A DNA stretch of 64,000 nt from GCA-002733465 sp965230525 (lineage in GTDB: Bacteria; Pseudomonadota; Gammaproteobacteria; Enterobacterales; Kangiellaceae). Made by a program: the position numbers and the translations under genes. Of the stretch, positions 35,498-44,761 are shown piece after piece (position 1 is the stretch's first letter; every line of letters begins with the position of its first letter). The notes beneath the pieces were generated by a model. It searched no databases. It saw only the letters and a program-made list of their open reading frames with translations, and was not told the DNA's origin. Where the stretch lies: the NCBI GenBank assembly GCA_965230525.1, contig OZ246008.1, forward strand, positions 2,418,001-2,482,000. Reading direction: 5' to 3'.

Positions 35498-36187
35498 TTA
35501 ATCGGGCGTTAGAAAATTTGCAAAATACTGGTGACGATAATGCTCTAAGCGTTCAAGTATAAAGCTTTTGGCTTTAATTTTACTGGTCGCGAGTAATTTT
35601 TCTAACGCAGGGTAATCAAAATCATTATAAATTTGCTGACTGATTGCTTGGTGAGAAATATGCCATGGCTCCTCAGCAACCCCTTGATTATACTTCTCAT
35701 AAGGTCGAAAGAAGCCATATTGATTTAGATTTTCTTTTAACCAACTTTCTAACTCGCAACAAACTCCACTGCTGGAAAACTCATCGGGGATCAGTTCTAC
35801 CTGATAGCCATCCTCGATAGCGCGAGCAGAAAATATATCAAAATCGGTTCCCCAGTGATGCCGGCTCATCCCCGGTAAGGCGCTCCACAATGCGATTGCT
35901 TTATAACGTTCGATGTCTGATAGACGTTCAATATTGAGCGGTCTGCCATGTCGAGAATATACCGGACGATAACCCATCCATTTGTCGTTCCAAATGGCTA
36001 GTTGGCGATCAAAAGAACGAAAACTGCTAACAAGGGCAATCGGAATTCCTTGTTCGTGTGCAGCTTGTAAAAGTGCATTGAGATCGTCAAGCACTTGGGT
36101 GTTGACCCAATGCTCGGAATGGCAGTGGTCAGTGATTTGAGTTAAGTGAGTTTGTTCGACACCGCAAGCTTGTTGCCAAGAGATCAC
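35498..36187 (-). CDS. M15-family D-alanyl-D-alanine carboxypeptidase (VanY-like)
   Basis: A 229-residue zinc peptidase of the VanY/DdpX fold. The zinc site is readable as SRHHWGTDFD (His and Asp) and EEPWHIS (His, with catalytic Glu). SSFRSFDRQLAIWNDKW supplies the conserved Arg loop. No signal peptide is seen, so it may act in the cytoplasm on muropeptides, like some recycling LD/DD-carboxypeptidases, or be exported in another way. The start is GTG at 36187, one base after the dapE stop, indicating translational coupling. It ends the map-glnD-dapD-dapE operon, consistent with a link to diaminopimelate/peptidoglycan metabolism. Confidence 0.85.
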   Translation of the reverse strand: MISWQQACGVEQTHLTQITDHCHSEHWVNTQVLDDLNALLQAAHEQGIPIALVSSFRSFDRQLAIWNDKWMGYRPVYSRHGRPLNIERLSDIERYKAIALWSALPGMSRHHWGTDFDIFSARAIEDGYQVELIPDEFSSSGVCCELESWLKENLNQYGFFRPYEKYNQGVAEEPWHISHQAISQQIYNDFDYPALEKLLATSKIKAKSFILERLEHYRHQYFANFLTPD

Positions 36188-36188
36188 A

Positions 36189-37334
36189 TTAGTCCTCGGT
36201 TAGTAAATTAACTAAAATTTGATAGTAGATTTCGGAGAGTTTGTATAAGTCTTCAACTGATACAAATTCATTCACTTGGTGAATACTACTATTAATCGGG
36301 CCTAGCTCCACCACTTGCGCGCCAGTTTTGGCAATAAATCGTCCATCGGAGGTTCCACCACTTGTTTCAGGCGAGGTTTTTACCTTCATCACTTTTTCAA
36401 TCGCCTTAGTGGTCGCTTGAATTAATTCGGGAGATTCGGTGATAAAGGGTTCACCATTTATTTTCCACTCGAGCTCACTATTCTTACAATGTTTAGCCAC
36501 ATAGGATTCCATCTTCTCAATAAGTTGCTGTGCGGTGTATTCGGTGGAAAACCTGAAATTGAATTCAATATCGATTTCGCCAGGGATCACATTGCTTGCT
36601 TCTCCTGCTTGGATATTGGTAATTTGTAAGCTAGTGGGAGGAAAATTTTCATTGCCTTCATCCCAAACTATTTTAGTGGTTTCTTCCAGAAAATAGGCGG
36701 CAGTGTGGATCGCATTTTCTGCAAGGTGGGGATAGGCAACATGACCTTGAATTCCGTGAATTTTAAGTTTGCCAGTCAGTGAGCCACGGCGACCGATTTT
36801 AATGATATCTCCCAATTGTTTTGTGGAAGAAGGCTCGCCAACAAGAGCATAGTCTATTTTCTGCTTTCGCTTTTGCAGCTCTTCAACCACGCGGATGGTG
36901 CCATTAATAAATGGACCTTCCTCATCGCTGGTAATCAGAAAACCAATCTTACCGCGATGATCAGGAAACTCGGAGATAAACCGATCGGTCGCGGTGATCA
37001 TGGCTGCCAATGAACCTTTCATGTCGGCAGCGCCTCGACCGTATAAAACGCCATCGATAATGGTTGGTTTAAAAGGGGGAGTGCTCCATTTTTCTAACGA
37101 TCCTGCTGGCACCACGTCGGTATGCCCAGCAAATATAAACACGGGTTCTGATTCAGGGTTTTCGTTTGATTCAAGTGCCCAAAGGTTTTTAGTATCAACA
37201 AAATCCATTGATTCGAATTTAAATCGATGAGTTCCGAGCAGTTCTTGCATCAGTTGCTGACAACCAGCATCTTCGGGGGTGACCGATTGGCGGGCGATCA
37301 ACTGACTTGCTATTTCTCGAGTATCCAGTGGCAT
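36189..37334 (-). CDS. dapE: Succinyl-diaminopimelate desuccinylase DapE
   Basis: DapE removes succinate from N-succinyl-LL-diaminopimelate in lysine and cell-wall synthesis. The roughly 381 residues match the usual length. Metal-binding and catalytic residues lie in FAGHTDVVPAG, GRGAADMKGSLA, SDEEGPFINGT and SSIHQVNEFV, with the SGGTSDGRF loop present. ATG 37334 is chosen because the longer frame to 37424 would overlap the upstream arsC-like gene and add 30 unlikely residues; its AAAGG is a little far (about 14 bases). The gene follows dapD in the same operon, separated only by the small arsC-like gene, as the yffB-dapE pair is in E. coli. Confidence 0.95.
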   Translation of the reverse strand: MPLDTREIASQLIARQSVTPEDAGCQQLMQELLGTHRFKFESMDFVDTKNLWALESNENPESEPVFIFAGHTDVVPAGSLEKWSTPPFKPTIIDGVLYGRGAADMKGSLAAMITATDRFISEFPDHRGKIGFLITSDEEGPFINGTIRVVEELQKRKQKIDYALVGEPSSTKQLGDIIKIGRRGSLTGKLKIHGIQGHVAYPHLAENAIHTAAYFLEETTKIVWDEGNENFPPTSLQITNIQAGEASNVIPGEIDIEFNFRFSTEYTAQQLIEKMESYVAKHCKNSELEWKINGEPFITESPELIQATTKAIEKVMKVKTSPETSGGTSDGRFIAKTGAQVVELGPINSSIHQVNEFVSVEDLYKLSEIYYQILVNLLTED

Positions 37335-37371
37335 ATTTGATTTTAAACCTTTGCGCTGCTCTAGCGGATTC

Positions 37372-37725
37372 TTATAAAAAGATTTGATCCCATTGCTTTT
37401 GATCAAAGCCCACGTTCCAGCCAATTCCGCTAGAGAAAACCGGTCTTTTTACAATGGTAGGATTTTGTTGCACTAAGTTTATGACTTTACTACGGCCATC
37501 TAAGATTTTGTCTTCAGCATCGAGGTTTCGCCAGGTTAATCCTCTTTTGTTGATCAGCTTATCTTGGCCAATCTCTTCCAGCCACTCCAGTATTAAAGCT
37601 TCCTCAAGTGGTTCTTTTTTAAGGTCATGAAACTCGGTTTCTATTTCATGGCTGGCAAGCCATTTGAGTGCTTTGCGGACAGTGTCGCAATTCTTGATTC
37701 CGTAAAGTATAACGCTGTGGGACAT
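37372..37725 (-). CDS. yffB: ArsC/Spx-family reductase-like protein (YffB)
   Basis: A 117-residue thioredoxin-fold protein of the ArsC family. The single N-terminal cysteine motif GIKNCDTVRKALKWL and the FHDLKKEPL and KRPVFSS segments are those of YffB, with one Cys in place of a CxxC. E. coli YffB is adjacent to dapE and the same order is kept here. Arsenate reduction is unlikely; a glutathione-dependent thiol reductase role has been proposed for the family. It sits between dapD and dapE, all on the minus strand. Confidence 0.88.
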   Translation of the reverse strand: MSHSVILYGIKNCDTVRKALKWLASHEIETEFHDLKKEPLEEALILEWLEEIGQDKLINKRGLTWRNLDAEDKILDGRSKVINLVQQNPTIVKRPVFSSGIGWNVGFDQKQWDQIFL

Positions 37726-37779
37726 GCTTTAAATTCCTAAATTGTTTGTTACTTTATTTTGCTGGTCGATTATCCGTCA

Positions 37780-38601
37780 TTAATCCATTCTTAAAAGATC
37801 ATTGATCGATGTTTTTGCTCGCGTTTTTTGGTCGACCTGTTTAACGATTACGGCACAATATAAACTGTGAGAGCCGTCAGCAGAAGGAAGATTACCAGAC
37901 ACCACCACTGAACCAGCGGGCACTCGACCATAACTGATTTCACCGGTTTGCCGGTTGTAAATTTTGGTGCTCTGACCAATGAAAACTCCCATTGAAATTA
38001 CTGAGCCTTTTTCAACAATCACACCTTCAACGATTTCACTTCGTGCGCCGATAAAGCAATCATCTTCAATTATCGTTGGGTTAGCTTGAAGGGGTTCTAA
38101 AACGCCGCCAATACCGACGCCACCGGATAAATGCACATTTTTACCAATTTGAGCGCATGAACCCACTGTTGCCCAAGTGTCAACCATTGTACCTTGGTCG
38201 ATATAAGCGCCAATATTGACATAACTTGGCATAAGCACCACGTTACTTGCCACAAAACACCCGTTTCTAACAATTGCTTGCGGCACGACACGCGTTCCCA
38301 TTTGGTTGAAGCTTTCTGCGTTGGTATTGGCATACTTTAGCGGCACTTTGTCGAAGTACCGTGTATGTCCAGCATCAATAACCTGATTATCGCGAATACG
38401 AAAAGAAAGCAAAACCGCTTTTTTAGCCCACTGATTGACAATCCAACCATTCTCGCTTGGCTCAGCCACTCGCAAACTACCATCATCCAATTGAGCTAGT
38501 GTTTGCTCAATCGCGCCTTTCACTTCTTCGGTGACGGTGTTGGGAGAGATGTTTTGTCGTTGTTCAAATGCGTCTTCTATAATTGCTTTTAGTTCAGTCA
38601 T
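37780..38601 (-). CDS. dapD: Tetrahydrodipicolinate N-succinyltransferase DapD
   Basis: DapD transfers succinyl from succinyl-CoA to tetrahydrodipicolinate, the step before transamination in the succinylase route to diaminopimelate. The 273 residues match E. coli DapD (274). The left-handed beta helix is visible as hexapeptide turns (ASNVVLMPSYVNIGAYIDQG, IGKNVHLSGGVGIGGVLEP, IEDDCFIGARSEIVEGVIV). It lies 21 bases downstream of glnD and upstream of the arsC-like gene and dapE, so two steps of one pathway are encoded together, lacking only the aminotransferase. Confidence 0.97.
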   Translation of the reverse strand: MTELKAIIEDAFEQRQNISPNTVTEEVKGAIEQTLAQLDDGSLRVAEPSENGWIVNQWAKKAVLLSFRIRDNQVIDAGHTRYFDKVPLKYANTNAESFNQMGTRVVPQAIVRNGCFVASNVVLMPSYVNIGAYIDQGTMVDTWATVGSCAQIGKNVHLSGGVGIGGVLEPLQANPTIIEDDCFIGARSEIVEGVIVEKGSVISMGVFIGQSTKIYNRQTGEISYGRVPAGSVVVSGNLPSADGSHSLYCAVIVKQVDQKTRAKTSINDLLRMD

Positions 38602-38622
38602 GATTAAACCTTTGTTTGAGAG

Positions 38623-41265
38623 CTATTCTGACAGTTGCTCTTTTATTGCTTGAATAAGTTGATCGCGAGCTGCCGGATCATCTACCGGACTATTGTCTTT
38701 GTGGCTGATGATAAAGGTATCTTCAACTCGCTCTCCGAGGGTCGTGATACGTGCATCATGTAATCTAATGTTGCAGCTTTTAAATGCTTGTGCAAGCAAA
38801 GACAATAAGCCCGGTCTATCCTTGGCGACAATATCGAGGCGAGTATATTGGCTATATTCATCTTTAGAAAATACTATTTCGGTATTTACCTCGAAATGTT
38901 TGATTTGTCGTGCCATGCGTTTTTGGATAGTGATTTTGCTTGAGTCTAAACAGCGAATATTTTCTTTGATCGACTCGGTCAGTCGCTGCTGCTCGAGTTT
39001 ACCAATACTTGGTTTGCCGATATTGTTAAGGGTAAAAAAGCTATCGTAACAGTAGCCATTGTTGTCTGTATAAATGCTTGCACCTTGGACATTGAGTCCA
39101 TGTTGCGCGAGGGTTGCCGTTAAACTGGCAAATAAATCATCAACATCACGGCTATAAATAAAGATTTCACTCCCACCGCCGTCAAGTCGTTTACGGATGG
39201 CGACCACGGTCGGTTTGGGATCTGATTCTTCAATACCTATTTGTTCGAGTATACATTGGCTGTGCCAAGCGATGGTTTTGGCGGGATTTTTTAGAAAATA
39301 GGCATTGTTTAGGTGCTGCCAGTAGTGTTCAATCCATTCTTCGCTATAGCCTTGCTGCAGCAATAAATTAAGCGCGGCTTGTTTGGTGTCTTCCCAAGGC
39401 TCCCAATCCTTGGTCTCCTCTGATTCGAGTAACGTGAGGGTTGAAATCGCAAGTTCCTTTAACAATGAGTCTTTCCAAGAGTTCCATAAGGAGCGGCTTG
39501 TGGCTCTAATGTCTGCTACCGTAAGTACATACAATAGTTCGAGCTTTTGTGGCGTACCCACCAACTTAGCAAAATTTTTGATGACTTGCGGGTCCGAGGT
39601 ATCGCGTTTTTGCGCAACGAGGCTCATAAGCAAGTGATTTGCCACCAACCAACTAATGATTTCAGTGTGTTGCTCAGGCATTTGATGTTGTCGGCAGAAC
39701 TCAGTCGCGATCTGAGCACCTATTTCACTGTGATCACCACCTTGCCCTTTACCTATATCGTGAAATAAGCCCGCCAAATAGATCAGTTCGGGGTTGGATT
39801 GTTTCTCCATGATTTGATGACACAGCGGGTATTTAGATTTGGCGTCTTGGCTGGAAAATTCGATTAAGTTTTTTAACAAAAAGAGCGTGTGCTCATCGAC
39901 CGTGTAACTATGGAACATGTCATATTGCATTTGTCCCGAAATTTGCTGAAATGCCGGTAGATAGTTGGATAAAACACCACTTCTTTTTATCAAAAACATT
40001 GCTCGCGGAGTTTGGTGTTTGATGTGCCAAAAGTCGATAAAGGCTTGCCGGTTCTTTTTGGCTTTGACAAACTTTTTTCCAATCTTATTGCGTGCCGCTC
40101 GAATAGCTCGGCTGGTAGCGGCTGTCAGTCCTCGTACTTCGGGATTTTTTGCAACCAGCTGATACACTCTCAGCATCTGGTTGGGATCGGTTGAGAAAAT
40201 TGCGGTGTCAATGGCATCTATTCGATGATTCACGATTTGGAAATGTGGATCAATCTGTTTGGCGCTGGGCGAGGTTTTATTCCGCGATAATCCGTTTTCG
40301 AGTGACTGCAACAAGATATCACTGATATTTCGGATGATTTGCACACTTCGATAGTAGCGCTTCATCATTTTTTCAACCGCCAATAAATTATCGCTGTCTT
40401 CAAACCCCATTAATTCTGCAGTCAGCTTTTGGTGATCGAAAAGTAAGCGATCTTCGGGTTTTCCAGCGATAAGGTGAAGTGCGAATCGGATTCGCCACAG
40501 AAACAATTGGCACTTGACTAAGGTATAGTATTCTTTCTTGGTGATCACATTTTGGGTGATCAACTCAAATACAGACTTCGGATAATAACTTCGTTCCGCC
40601 ACCCAAGCGATCAGCTGAATATCTCTTAGGCCACCGGGGCTTGATTTTATATTGGGTTCGAGGTCATAGGACGAGCCATTAAATTTTAGATAGCGTTCAC
40701 GGCGTTCTTCCATTTTAGCTTTAAAAAACTGACTAGCATTCCACATCTTGTCGGGCGCGGTTTTTTTCTTAATTTGCTCAAAGTGTTCAGAGCTTCCGCA
40801 TAATAAGCGTGATTCCATTAGGTTGGTTACAACGGTAATATCTTGTTTAGCCAGTTGAATGCATTGCTTTGCGGTGCGAGTGGCGTGACCGACAATAAGT
40901 CCTATATCCCAAAGTAAGGTAATGAATGGCGAGAGTAACGATTGATCTTGTTGTTCTGATTGTCCAGAGGTCAAAATCAGCAAATCAATATCAGAGTAGG
41001 GGTGCAATTCCCCACGACCGTACCCGCCAACGGCAACTAAAGCATAGTCGCTAGGAATCGCTAAATGCTGCCACAGAGCAACTAACAGTTTGTCGACATG
41101 GCGAGCTCGCGCCATGACGAGCTCACGAACCGTACGGCCATCACTAAAGCCCTTTGCCAGCCTTTCGCTAGAGCGCTGTTCAAAGTCCTTCAGTTGACTG
41201 AGTAGATCCCGCTCAGGAGCGATCACTAACTCAAATTCAGCTGATGGCTTGAGCAAGGTTTTCAT
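38623..41265 (-). CDS. glnD: Bifunctional uridylyltransferase/uridylyl-removing enzyme GlnD
   Basis: GlnD senses glutamine and adds or removes UMP on PII proteins, controlling nitrogen assimilation. The roughly 880 residues hold the nucleotidyltransferase motif (GGYGRGELHPYSDIDLLIL), the HD phosphohydrolase site (LFHDIGKGQGGDHSEIG), and two C-terminal ACT domains starting near 690 and 800 that bind glutamine. ATG 41265 is taken as start; an in-frame TTG at 41280 directly abuts the map stop and is a real alternative. Neither has a clear ribosome site, suggesting coupling to map translation. The map-glnD-dapD order matches E. coli. Confidence 0.96.
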   Translation of the reverse strand: MKTLLKPSAEFELVIAPERDLLSQLKDFEQRSSERLAKGFSDGRTVRELVMARARHVDKLLVALWQHLAIPSDYALVAVGGYGRGELHPYSDIDLLILTSGQSEQQDQSLLSPFITLLWDIGLIVGHATRTAKQCIQLAKQDITVVTNLMESRLLCGSSEHFEQIKKKTAPDKMWNASQFFKAKMEERRERYLKFNGSSYDLEPNIKSSPGGLRDIQLIAWVAERSYYPKSVFELITQNVITKKEYYTLVKCQLFLWRIRFALHLIAGKPEDRLLFDHQKLTAELMGFEDSDNLLAVEKMMKRYYRSVQIIRNISDILLQSLENGLSRNKTSPSAKQIDPHFQIVNHRIDAIDTAIFSTDPNQMLRVYQLVAKNPEVRGLTAATSRAIRAARNKIGKKFVKAKKNRQAFIDFWHIKHQTPRAMFLIKRSGVLSNYLPAFQQISGQMQYDMFHSYTVDEHTLFLLKNLIEFSSQDAKSKYPLCHQIMEKQSNPELIYLAGLFHDIGKGQGGDHSEIGAQIATEFCRQHQMPEQHTEIISWLVANHLLMSLVAQKRDTSDPQVIKNFAKLVGTPQKLELLYVLTVADIRATSRSLWNSWKDSLLKELAISTLTLLESEETKDWEPWEDTKQAALNLLLQQGYSEEWIEHYWQHLNNAYFLKNPAKTIAWHSQCILEQIGIEESDPKPTVVAIRKRLDGGGSEIFIYSRDVDDLFASLTATLAQHGLNVQGASIYTDNNGYCYDSFFTLNNIGKPSIGKLEQQRLTESIKENIRCLDSSKITIQKRMARQIKHFEVNTEIVFSKDEYSQYTRLDIVAKDRPGLLSLLAQAFKSCNIRLHDARITTLGERVEDTFIISHKDNSPVDDPAARDQLIQAIKEQLSE

Positions 41266-41280
41266 AGATTGAGGTGTCAA

Positions 41281-42048
41281 TTAAATATCTTCGTCAGGTC
41301 GCTTGGTGAGCACTTCAACGCCATCAGCGGTGACTAGCAAGGTATGCTCCCACTGCGCAGAAAGGCTTCGATCTTTAGTTACCACAGTCCATTCATCGGC
41401 CAATACTTTGGAATGCCGTTTACCTGCATTTACCATTGGTTCGATGGTAAAAGTCATGCCCTCTTTTAGGACTGGTCCTGTCCCCGGTTTCCCGTAATGG
41501 AGCACTTGTGGTTCTTCATGAAAACCCTCGCCAATACCATGCCCGCAATATTCTCGAACAATCGAAAAGCGTTCTGCATGAGCATGCTTTTGAATCGCGT
41601 ATCCAATATCGCCCAAATGAACACCGGGTTTTACCATTTTGATGGCAAGATAGAGGCATTCTTGCGCATTTCTCACCAGTCGCTCAGCAAGAATAGAAGG
41701 CTTACCTATAAAAAACATTTTTGAGCTATCACCGTGGAACCCATCTTTGATAACGGTAATATCGATGTTGATAATGTCTCCATCTTTTAATTTCTTATCG
41801 GAAGGTATGCCATGACATATCACATGATTTAGCGAAGTACAGATTGATTTTGGAAATCCATGGTAATTAAGCGGTGCCGGAATCGCTTGTTGTTCGTTAA
41901 CAATATAATCGTGGCAAATTTGATTCAGCTCGTTGGTTGTAACCCCTTTTTTAACATGGGGTTTTATCATCTCCAAGACCTCCATTGTGAGTCGGCCTGC
42001 AACACGCATTTTTTCGATTTGTTCTGGGGTTTTTATGATGATAGCCAT
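41281..42048 (-). CDS. map: Methionine aminopeptidase, type I (Map)
   Basis: Map removes the initiator methionine from nascent proteins. The 255-residue type I enzyme has its five metal ligands in readable blocks: NIDITV and GDSSKMF (aspartates), CGHGIGEGFH (histidine), TIEPMV and QWEHTLL (glutamates). HGIPSDKKLKDGD is typical. It is the first gene of the map-glnD-dapD-dapE operon. In many gammaproteobacteria rpsB-tsf is divergent from map; here the divergent neighbour is recA after a 650-base gap, a local rearrangement. Confidence 0.97.
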   Translation of the reverse strand: MAIIIKTPEQIEKMRVAGRLTMEVLEMIKPHVKKGVTTNELNQICHDYIVNEQQAIPAPLNYHGFPKSICTSLNHVICHGIPSDKKLKDGDIINIDITVIKDGFHGDSSKMFFIGKPSILAERLVRNAQECLYLAIKMVKPGVHLGDIGYAIQKHAHAERFSIVREYCGHGIGEGFHEEPQVLHYGKPGTGPVLKEGMTFTIEPMVNAGKRHSKVLADEWTVVTKDRSLSAQWEHTLLVTADGVEVLTKRPDEDI

Positions 42049-42704
42049 TAATAGAATCCTTAATTATTGCGAACCCAGTATTTTACGTGAAATTGACTAG
42101 CTTGGAAAACCTATTCCAACCAAAACTAGCCCTACTATCGGTATCGGTTGCCCTATGGCTTTTTGATTGTAATCATTTGCTTGTCCTTTGGTATGCAGCC
42201 AAATGTCAAAAGAGATTGTTACAGTGACTAGTACAGAGCAGGCCGAGCAAGCAGAACAGCTTTTACCTGCTTGAAAAAGCGACACATCAATACAACTAGT
42301 ATCGACCTTAATTAATCCAATCCTTATAATTCATTCCAGTTGTTAACTAAAGCAGTGATGACTCGTTAAAAAACACTTGCCTACTCATATAAGTAGGTGT
42401 AGCATAAGTAGTAGATTGATTAGAAAAATAAATACCCCTGCGATTAAGGTGTTACGATTTCTAAGGTTCTTATCGAAGCTCTATTGGTAGTAGAGTATCG
42501 TGAAGCCATCAGAAATTGTTATTCGAAATAGTTTATTGTTCGTATGAATTTATGCCGGTATGAATTTATAGCCGGTATTAATTTACAGTCTGTACGAATA
42601 TATAGCTCGTATATACGACACTTAATCGATGATTTAAATTGAATCAAATTAATCGTTACCGAATTAATAGTAGACAAATTAATAATTGATAAGTGGAGAC
42701 AACA
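42049..42704. other. 656-bp spacer between divergent map and recA
   Basis: No convincing gene was found. Two short frames (a minus-strand one at 42097-42285 and a 23-codon plus-strand one from about 42198) lack support. Near recA the stretch is very AT-rich and carries a tandem 17-bp repeat. The rpsB gene that usually faces map is not here. Promoters of both genes must lie in this region. Confidence 0.5.
42539..42605 (+). repeat. Degenerate 17-bp tandem repeat upstream of recA
   Basis: Four adjacent units share a CCGGTATGAATTTATAG-like pattern (42539-42554, 42555-42571, 42572-42588, 42589-42605), with a weak fifth. They end 99 bases before the recA ATG. The fourth unit contains CTGTACGAATATATAG (42590-42605), which partly resembles the gamma-proteobacterial LexA box (CTG-N10-CAG). 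It may be a regulatory array or merely a slippage product; neither is proven. Confidence 0.5.
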
Positions 42705-43730
42705 ATGGACGATAATCGAAAGCAAGCTCTAACCGCCGCCCTAAGCCAAATCGAACGCCAATTTGGTAAAGGTTCTGTGATGAGAATGGGCGAGGTGCAA
42801 GCACAGAAAATCGATACAATTTCGACTGGCTCGTTGGGGCTAGATATTGCTTTAGGAATTGGCGGTTTACCTAAAGGAAGAATCATAGAAATTTACGGAC
42901 CTGAGTCTTCAGGTAAAACGACGCTAACGCTACAAGCCATTGCCCAATGTCAAAAACAAGGTGGAACGGCAGCATTCGTTGATGCTGAGCATGCATTAGA
43001 CCCTGTATATGCTGAAGCCTTGGGTGTTGATTTGGACAGTTTATTGGTTTCTCAACCTGATACTGGTGAGCAGGCATTAGAGATTTGCGACATGTTAGTT
43101 CGCTCTGGTGCGGTTGATTTGGTGGTGATTGACTCGGTGGCAGCGTTAACACCTAAAGCTGAAATTGAAGGTGATATGGGTGACTCTCATATGGGACTGC
43201 AAGCACGTTTAATGTCACAAGCTCTCAGAAAGCTCACCGGTAATATTAAGCGAACAAACTGTACAGTCATTTTCATTAACCAAATCCGTATGAAAATTGG
43301 CGTTATGTTTGGCTCTCCAGAAACCACAACAGGTGGTAATGCACTTAAGTTCTACGCTTCGGTTCGCTTGGATATACGTCGGATTGGTGCTGTTAAACAA
43401 GGTGATGAAATTGTTGGTAATGAAACCCGAGTGAAGGTTGTGAAAAATAAAGTTGCTCCTCCATTCAAGCAAACTGAATTTCAAATTTTGTACGGCAAAG
43501 GAACTTCAAAGCTTGGCGAAATTATTGACTTGGGTGTAAAGCAAAATATCGTCGATAAAGCCGGTGCTTGGTACAGCTACAATGGTGACAGAATTGGCCA
43601 AGGTAAAGCTAAAGTTGTTGATTTCTTGGAACAAAACCCCGAGCTGGTTGAAGAAATCGAAAGCAAAATACGTACGGAGTTGTTGCCTCAAACGCAAGAG
43701 AAAGCCGCAGAAGAAGGCACTGCTGAGTAG
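42705..43730 (+). CDS. recA: Recombinase A (RecA)
   Basis: RecA forms filaments on single-stranded DNA, catalyses strand exchange and stimulates LexA self-cleavage. The 341 residues have Walker A (GPESSGKTTLT), Walker B (LVVIDSVAAL), loop L1 and L2 (EGDMGDSHMGLQ, FGSPETTTGGNA) and the acidic C-terminal tail. ATG 42705 is chosen since GGAG lies eight bases upstream; a GTG at 42693 would start inside that site. It is followed by a strong terminator, so it is monocistronic. RecX, its usual neighbour, lies 3.8 kb downstream. Confidence 0.98.
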   Translation: MDDNRKQALTAALSQIERQFGKGSVMRMGEVQAQKIDTISTGSLGLDIALGIGGLPKGRIIEIYGPESSGKTTLTLQAIAQCQKQGGTAAFVDAEHALDPVYAEALGVDLDSLLVSQPDTGEQALEICDMLVRSGAVDLVVIDSVAALTPKAEIEGDMGDSHMGLQARLMSQALRKLTGNIKRTNCTVIFINQIRMKIGVMFGSPETTTGGNALKFYASVRLDIRRIGAVKQGDEIVGNETRVKVVKNKVAPPFKQTEFQILYGKGTSKLGEIIDLGVKQNIVDKAGAWYSYNGDRIGQGKAKVVDFLEQNPELVEEIESKIRTELLPQTQEKAAEEGTAE

Positions 43731-43802
43731 AAGATTATTCCTCAGCAACTGTTTAGTTAAGTCAAAAAAGTATGCCTTTATAGGACCACGGAGTCTGCAG
43801 GT

Positions 43803-43840
43803 AAAAGCCGCGAACGCATTTGTTGCCGAGCGGCTTTTTC
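43803..43840 (+). terminator. Rho-independent terminator of recA
   Basis: AAAAGCCGC (43803-43811) pairs with GCGGCTTTT (43830-43838) around an 18-base loop that can itself pair in part, followed by a T residue run. It lies about 75 bases after the recA stop and ends its transcript before the inserted genes. Confidence 0.8.
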
Positions 43841-44318
43841 ATTGGTAGCGTTCGAATCGCTATTTTCAATTGGTTATTCCTTTGAGTTTGTACTTTAAAA
43901 TCGACTTATCGGGACGAGTCATTCAGCAAAGTAGGAATGTAAAGTCGGAGAAACGACTTCATGCTGAGAGACGCGGATGCAGCTTTAAGTATATGCAGAA
44001 AGATGTAGACGCTGAAATACACGAATGTAAATACTCAAGCGCAGAGAAATTATTCGATAAAGTATTTGAAGACTTGAGAAACAGCCCGAGTATTTAGTAA
44101 AGTATGTGGCCTCTATTGAGGTTTTTCACACAAGCAAATATTGAGTAGGCGTGTTAACCAGCAGACTCAGTATTGATTAAATTTCTGCATATCGCTATTA
44201 AGAGTCAATTGAAGCAGCCGAAAGCTGTTTTCGATTAAGCTCGAAAGACCTAATTTGTAAGAGATTAAATGGTTAAACGTTTTTGGTCGAAAGAGACAAC
44301 CAACAGGTAGGTGACTAG
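43841..44318. other. Non-coding stretch with one weak reading frame
   Basis: A 75-codon plus-strand frame (43870-44097) starts with TTG, has no clear ribosome site, and gives a basic peptide with no recognisable motif; it may be a relic or chance. The rest shows nothing. This gap, between the recA terminator and the DUF2237 gene, lies at the left border of the stretch that separates recA from recX. Confidence 0.4.
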
Positions 44319-44705
44319 GTGACCCCCGAAGAAATAGAACCATCCTTAAATATATTCGATGAACCACTGCTTCCCTGTAGTACCGATCCGGTAACTGGTT
44401 TTTTTCGCGACGGTTGTTGTAATACCAGTGACCAAGATATGGGCTCTCACACTGTATGTGTTGAAGTCTCCAAGCATTTTTTAGAGTTTTCTCGCTTCCG
44501 TGGCAACGATTTGACCACCCCGATGCCGGATTTTGGCTTTCCCGGTCTCAAACCTGGTGACCGATGGTGTCTCTGTGCTGCGCGGTGGTTGGAAGCTTAT
44601 GAGGCAGGTATGGCACCGAGAGTTTTTTTACAGCGGACTCACAAAAAAGCACTAGAGATAATTCCCAGAAAACACTTAATGTCGTTAGCGCTCGATATTA
44701 ATTGA
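44319..44705 (+). CDS. DUF2237 family protein
   Basis: A 128-residue soluble protein matching DUF2237: the conserved PVTGFFRDGCCNTSDQDMG start, then TVCVEVSKHFLEFSR, GNDLTTP, FGFPGLKPGDRWCLCAARW and VFLQRTHKKALEIIP. Five cysteines and the fixed GDRWC core suggest a small metal- or cofactor-binding fold, but the family has no assigned function. The start is GTG at 44319, with AGGTGACTAG just upstream. It lies between recA and recX, where these genes are adjacent in relatives, on the same strand as both. Confidence 0.9.
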   Translation: MTPEEIEPSLNIFDEPLLPCSTDPVTGFFRDGCCNTSDQDMGSHTVCVEVSKHFLEFSRFRGNDLTTPMPDFGFPGLKPGDRWCLCAARWLEAYEAGMAPRVFLQRTHKKALEIIPRKHLMSLALDIN

Positions 44706-44761
44706 TTAATAGACTGTCTCTAATAGATTGTCTTTAGTACATAATCTTTAGTGCATTGCCT

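Noticed and set aside
37335..37424. N-terminal extension of DapE
   Set aside because: Overlaps the arsC-like gene and does not match the family start.
42097..42285. A 62-codon minus-strand frame in the map-recA spacer
   Set aside because: No ribosome site and low-complexity S/C/A content; nothing suggests a real protein.
42590..42605. A definite LexA box before recA
   Set aside because: CTGTACGAATATATAG lacks the CAG half and differs at several central positions; kept only as a hint within the 17-bp repeat.
43870..44097. A 75-codon plus-strand frame after recA
   Set aside because: TTG start, no ribosome site, no motif. Left as a weak frame in the gap rather than called a gene.
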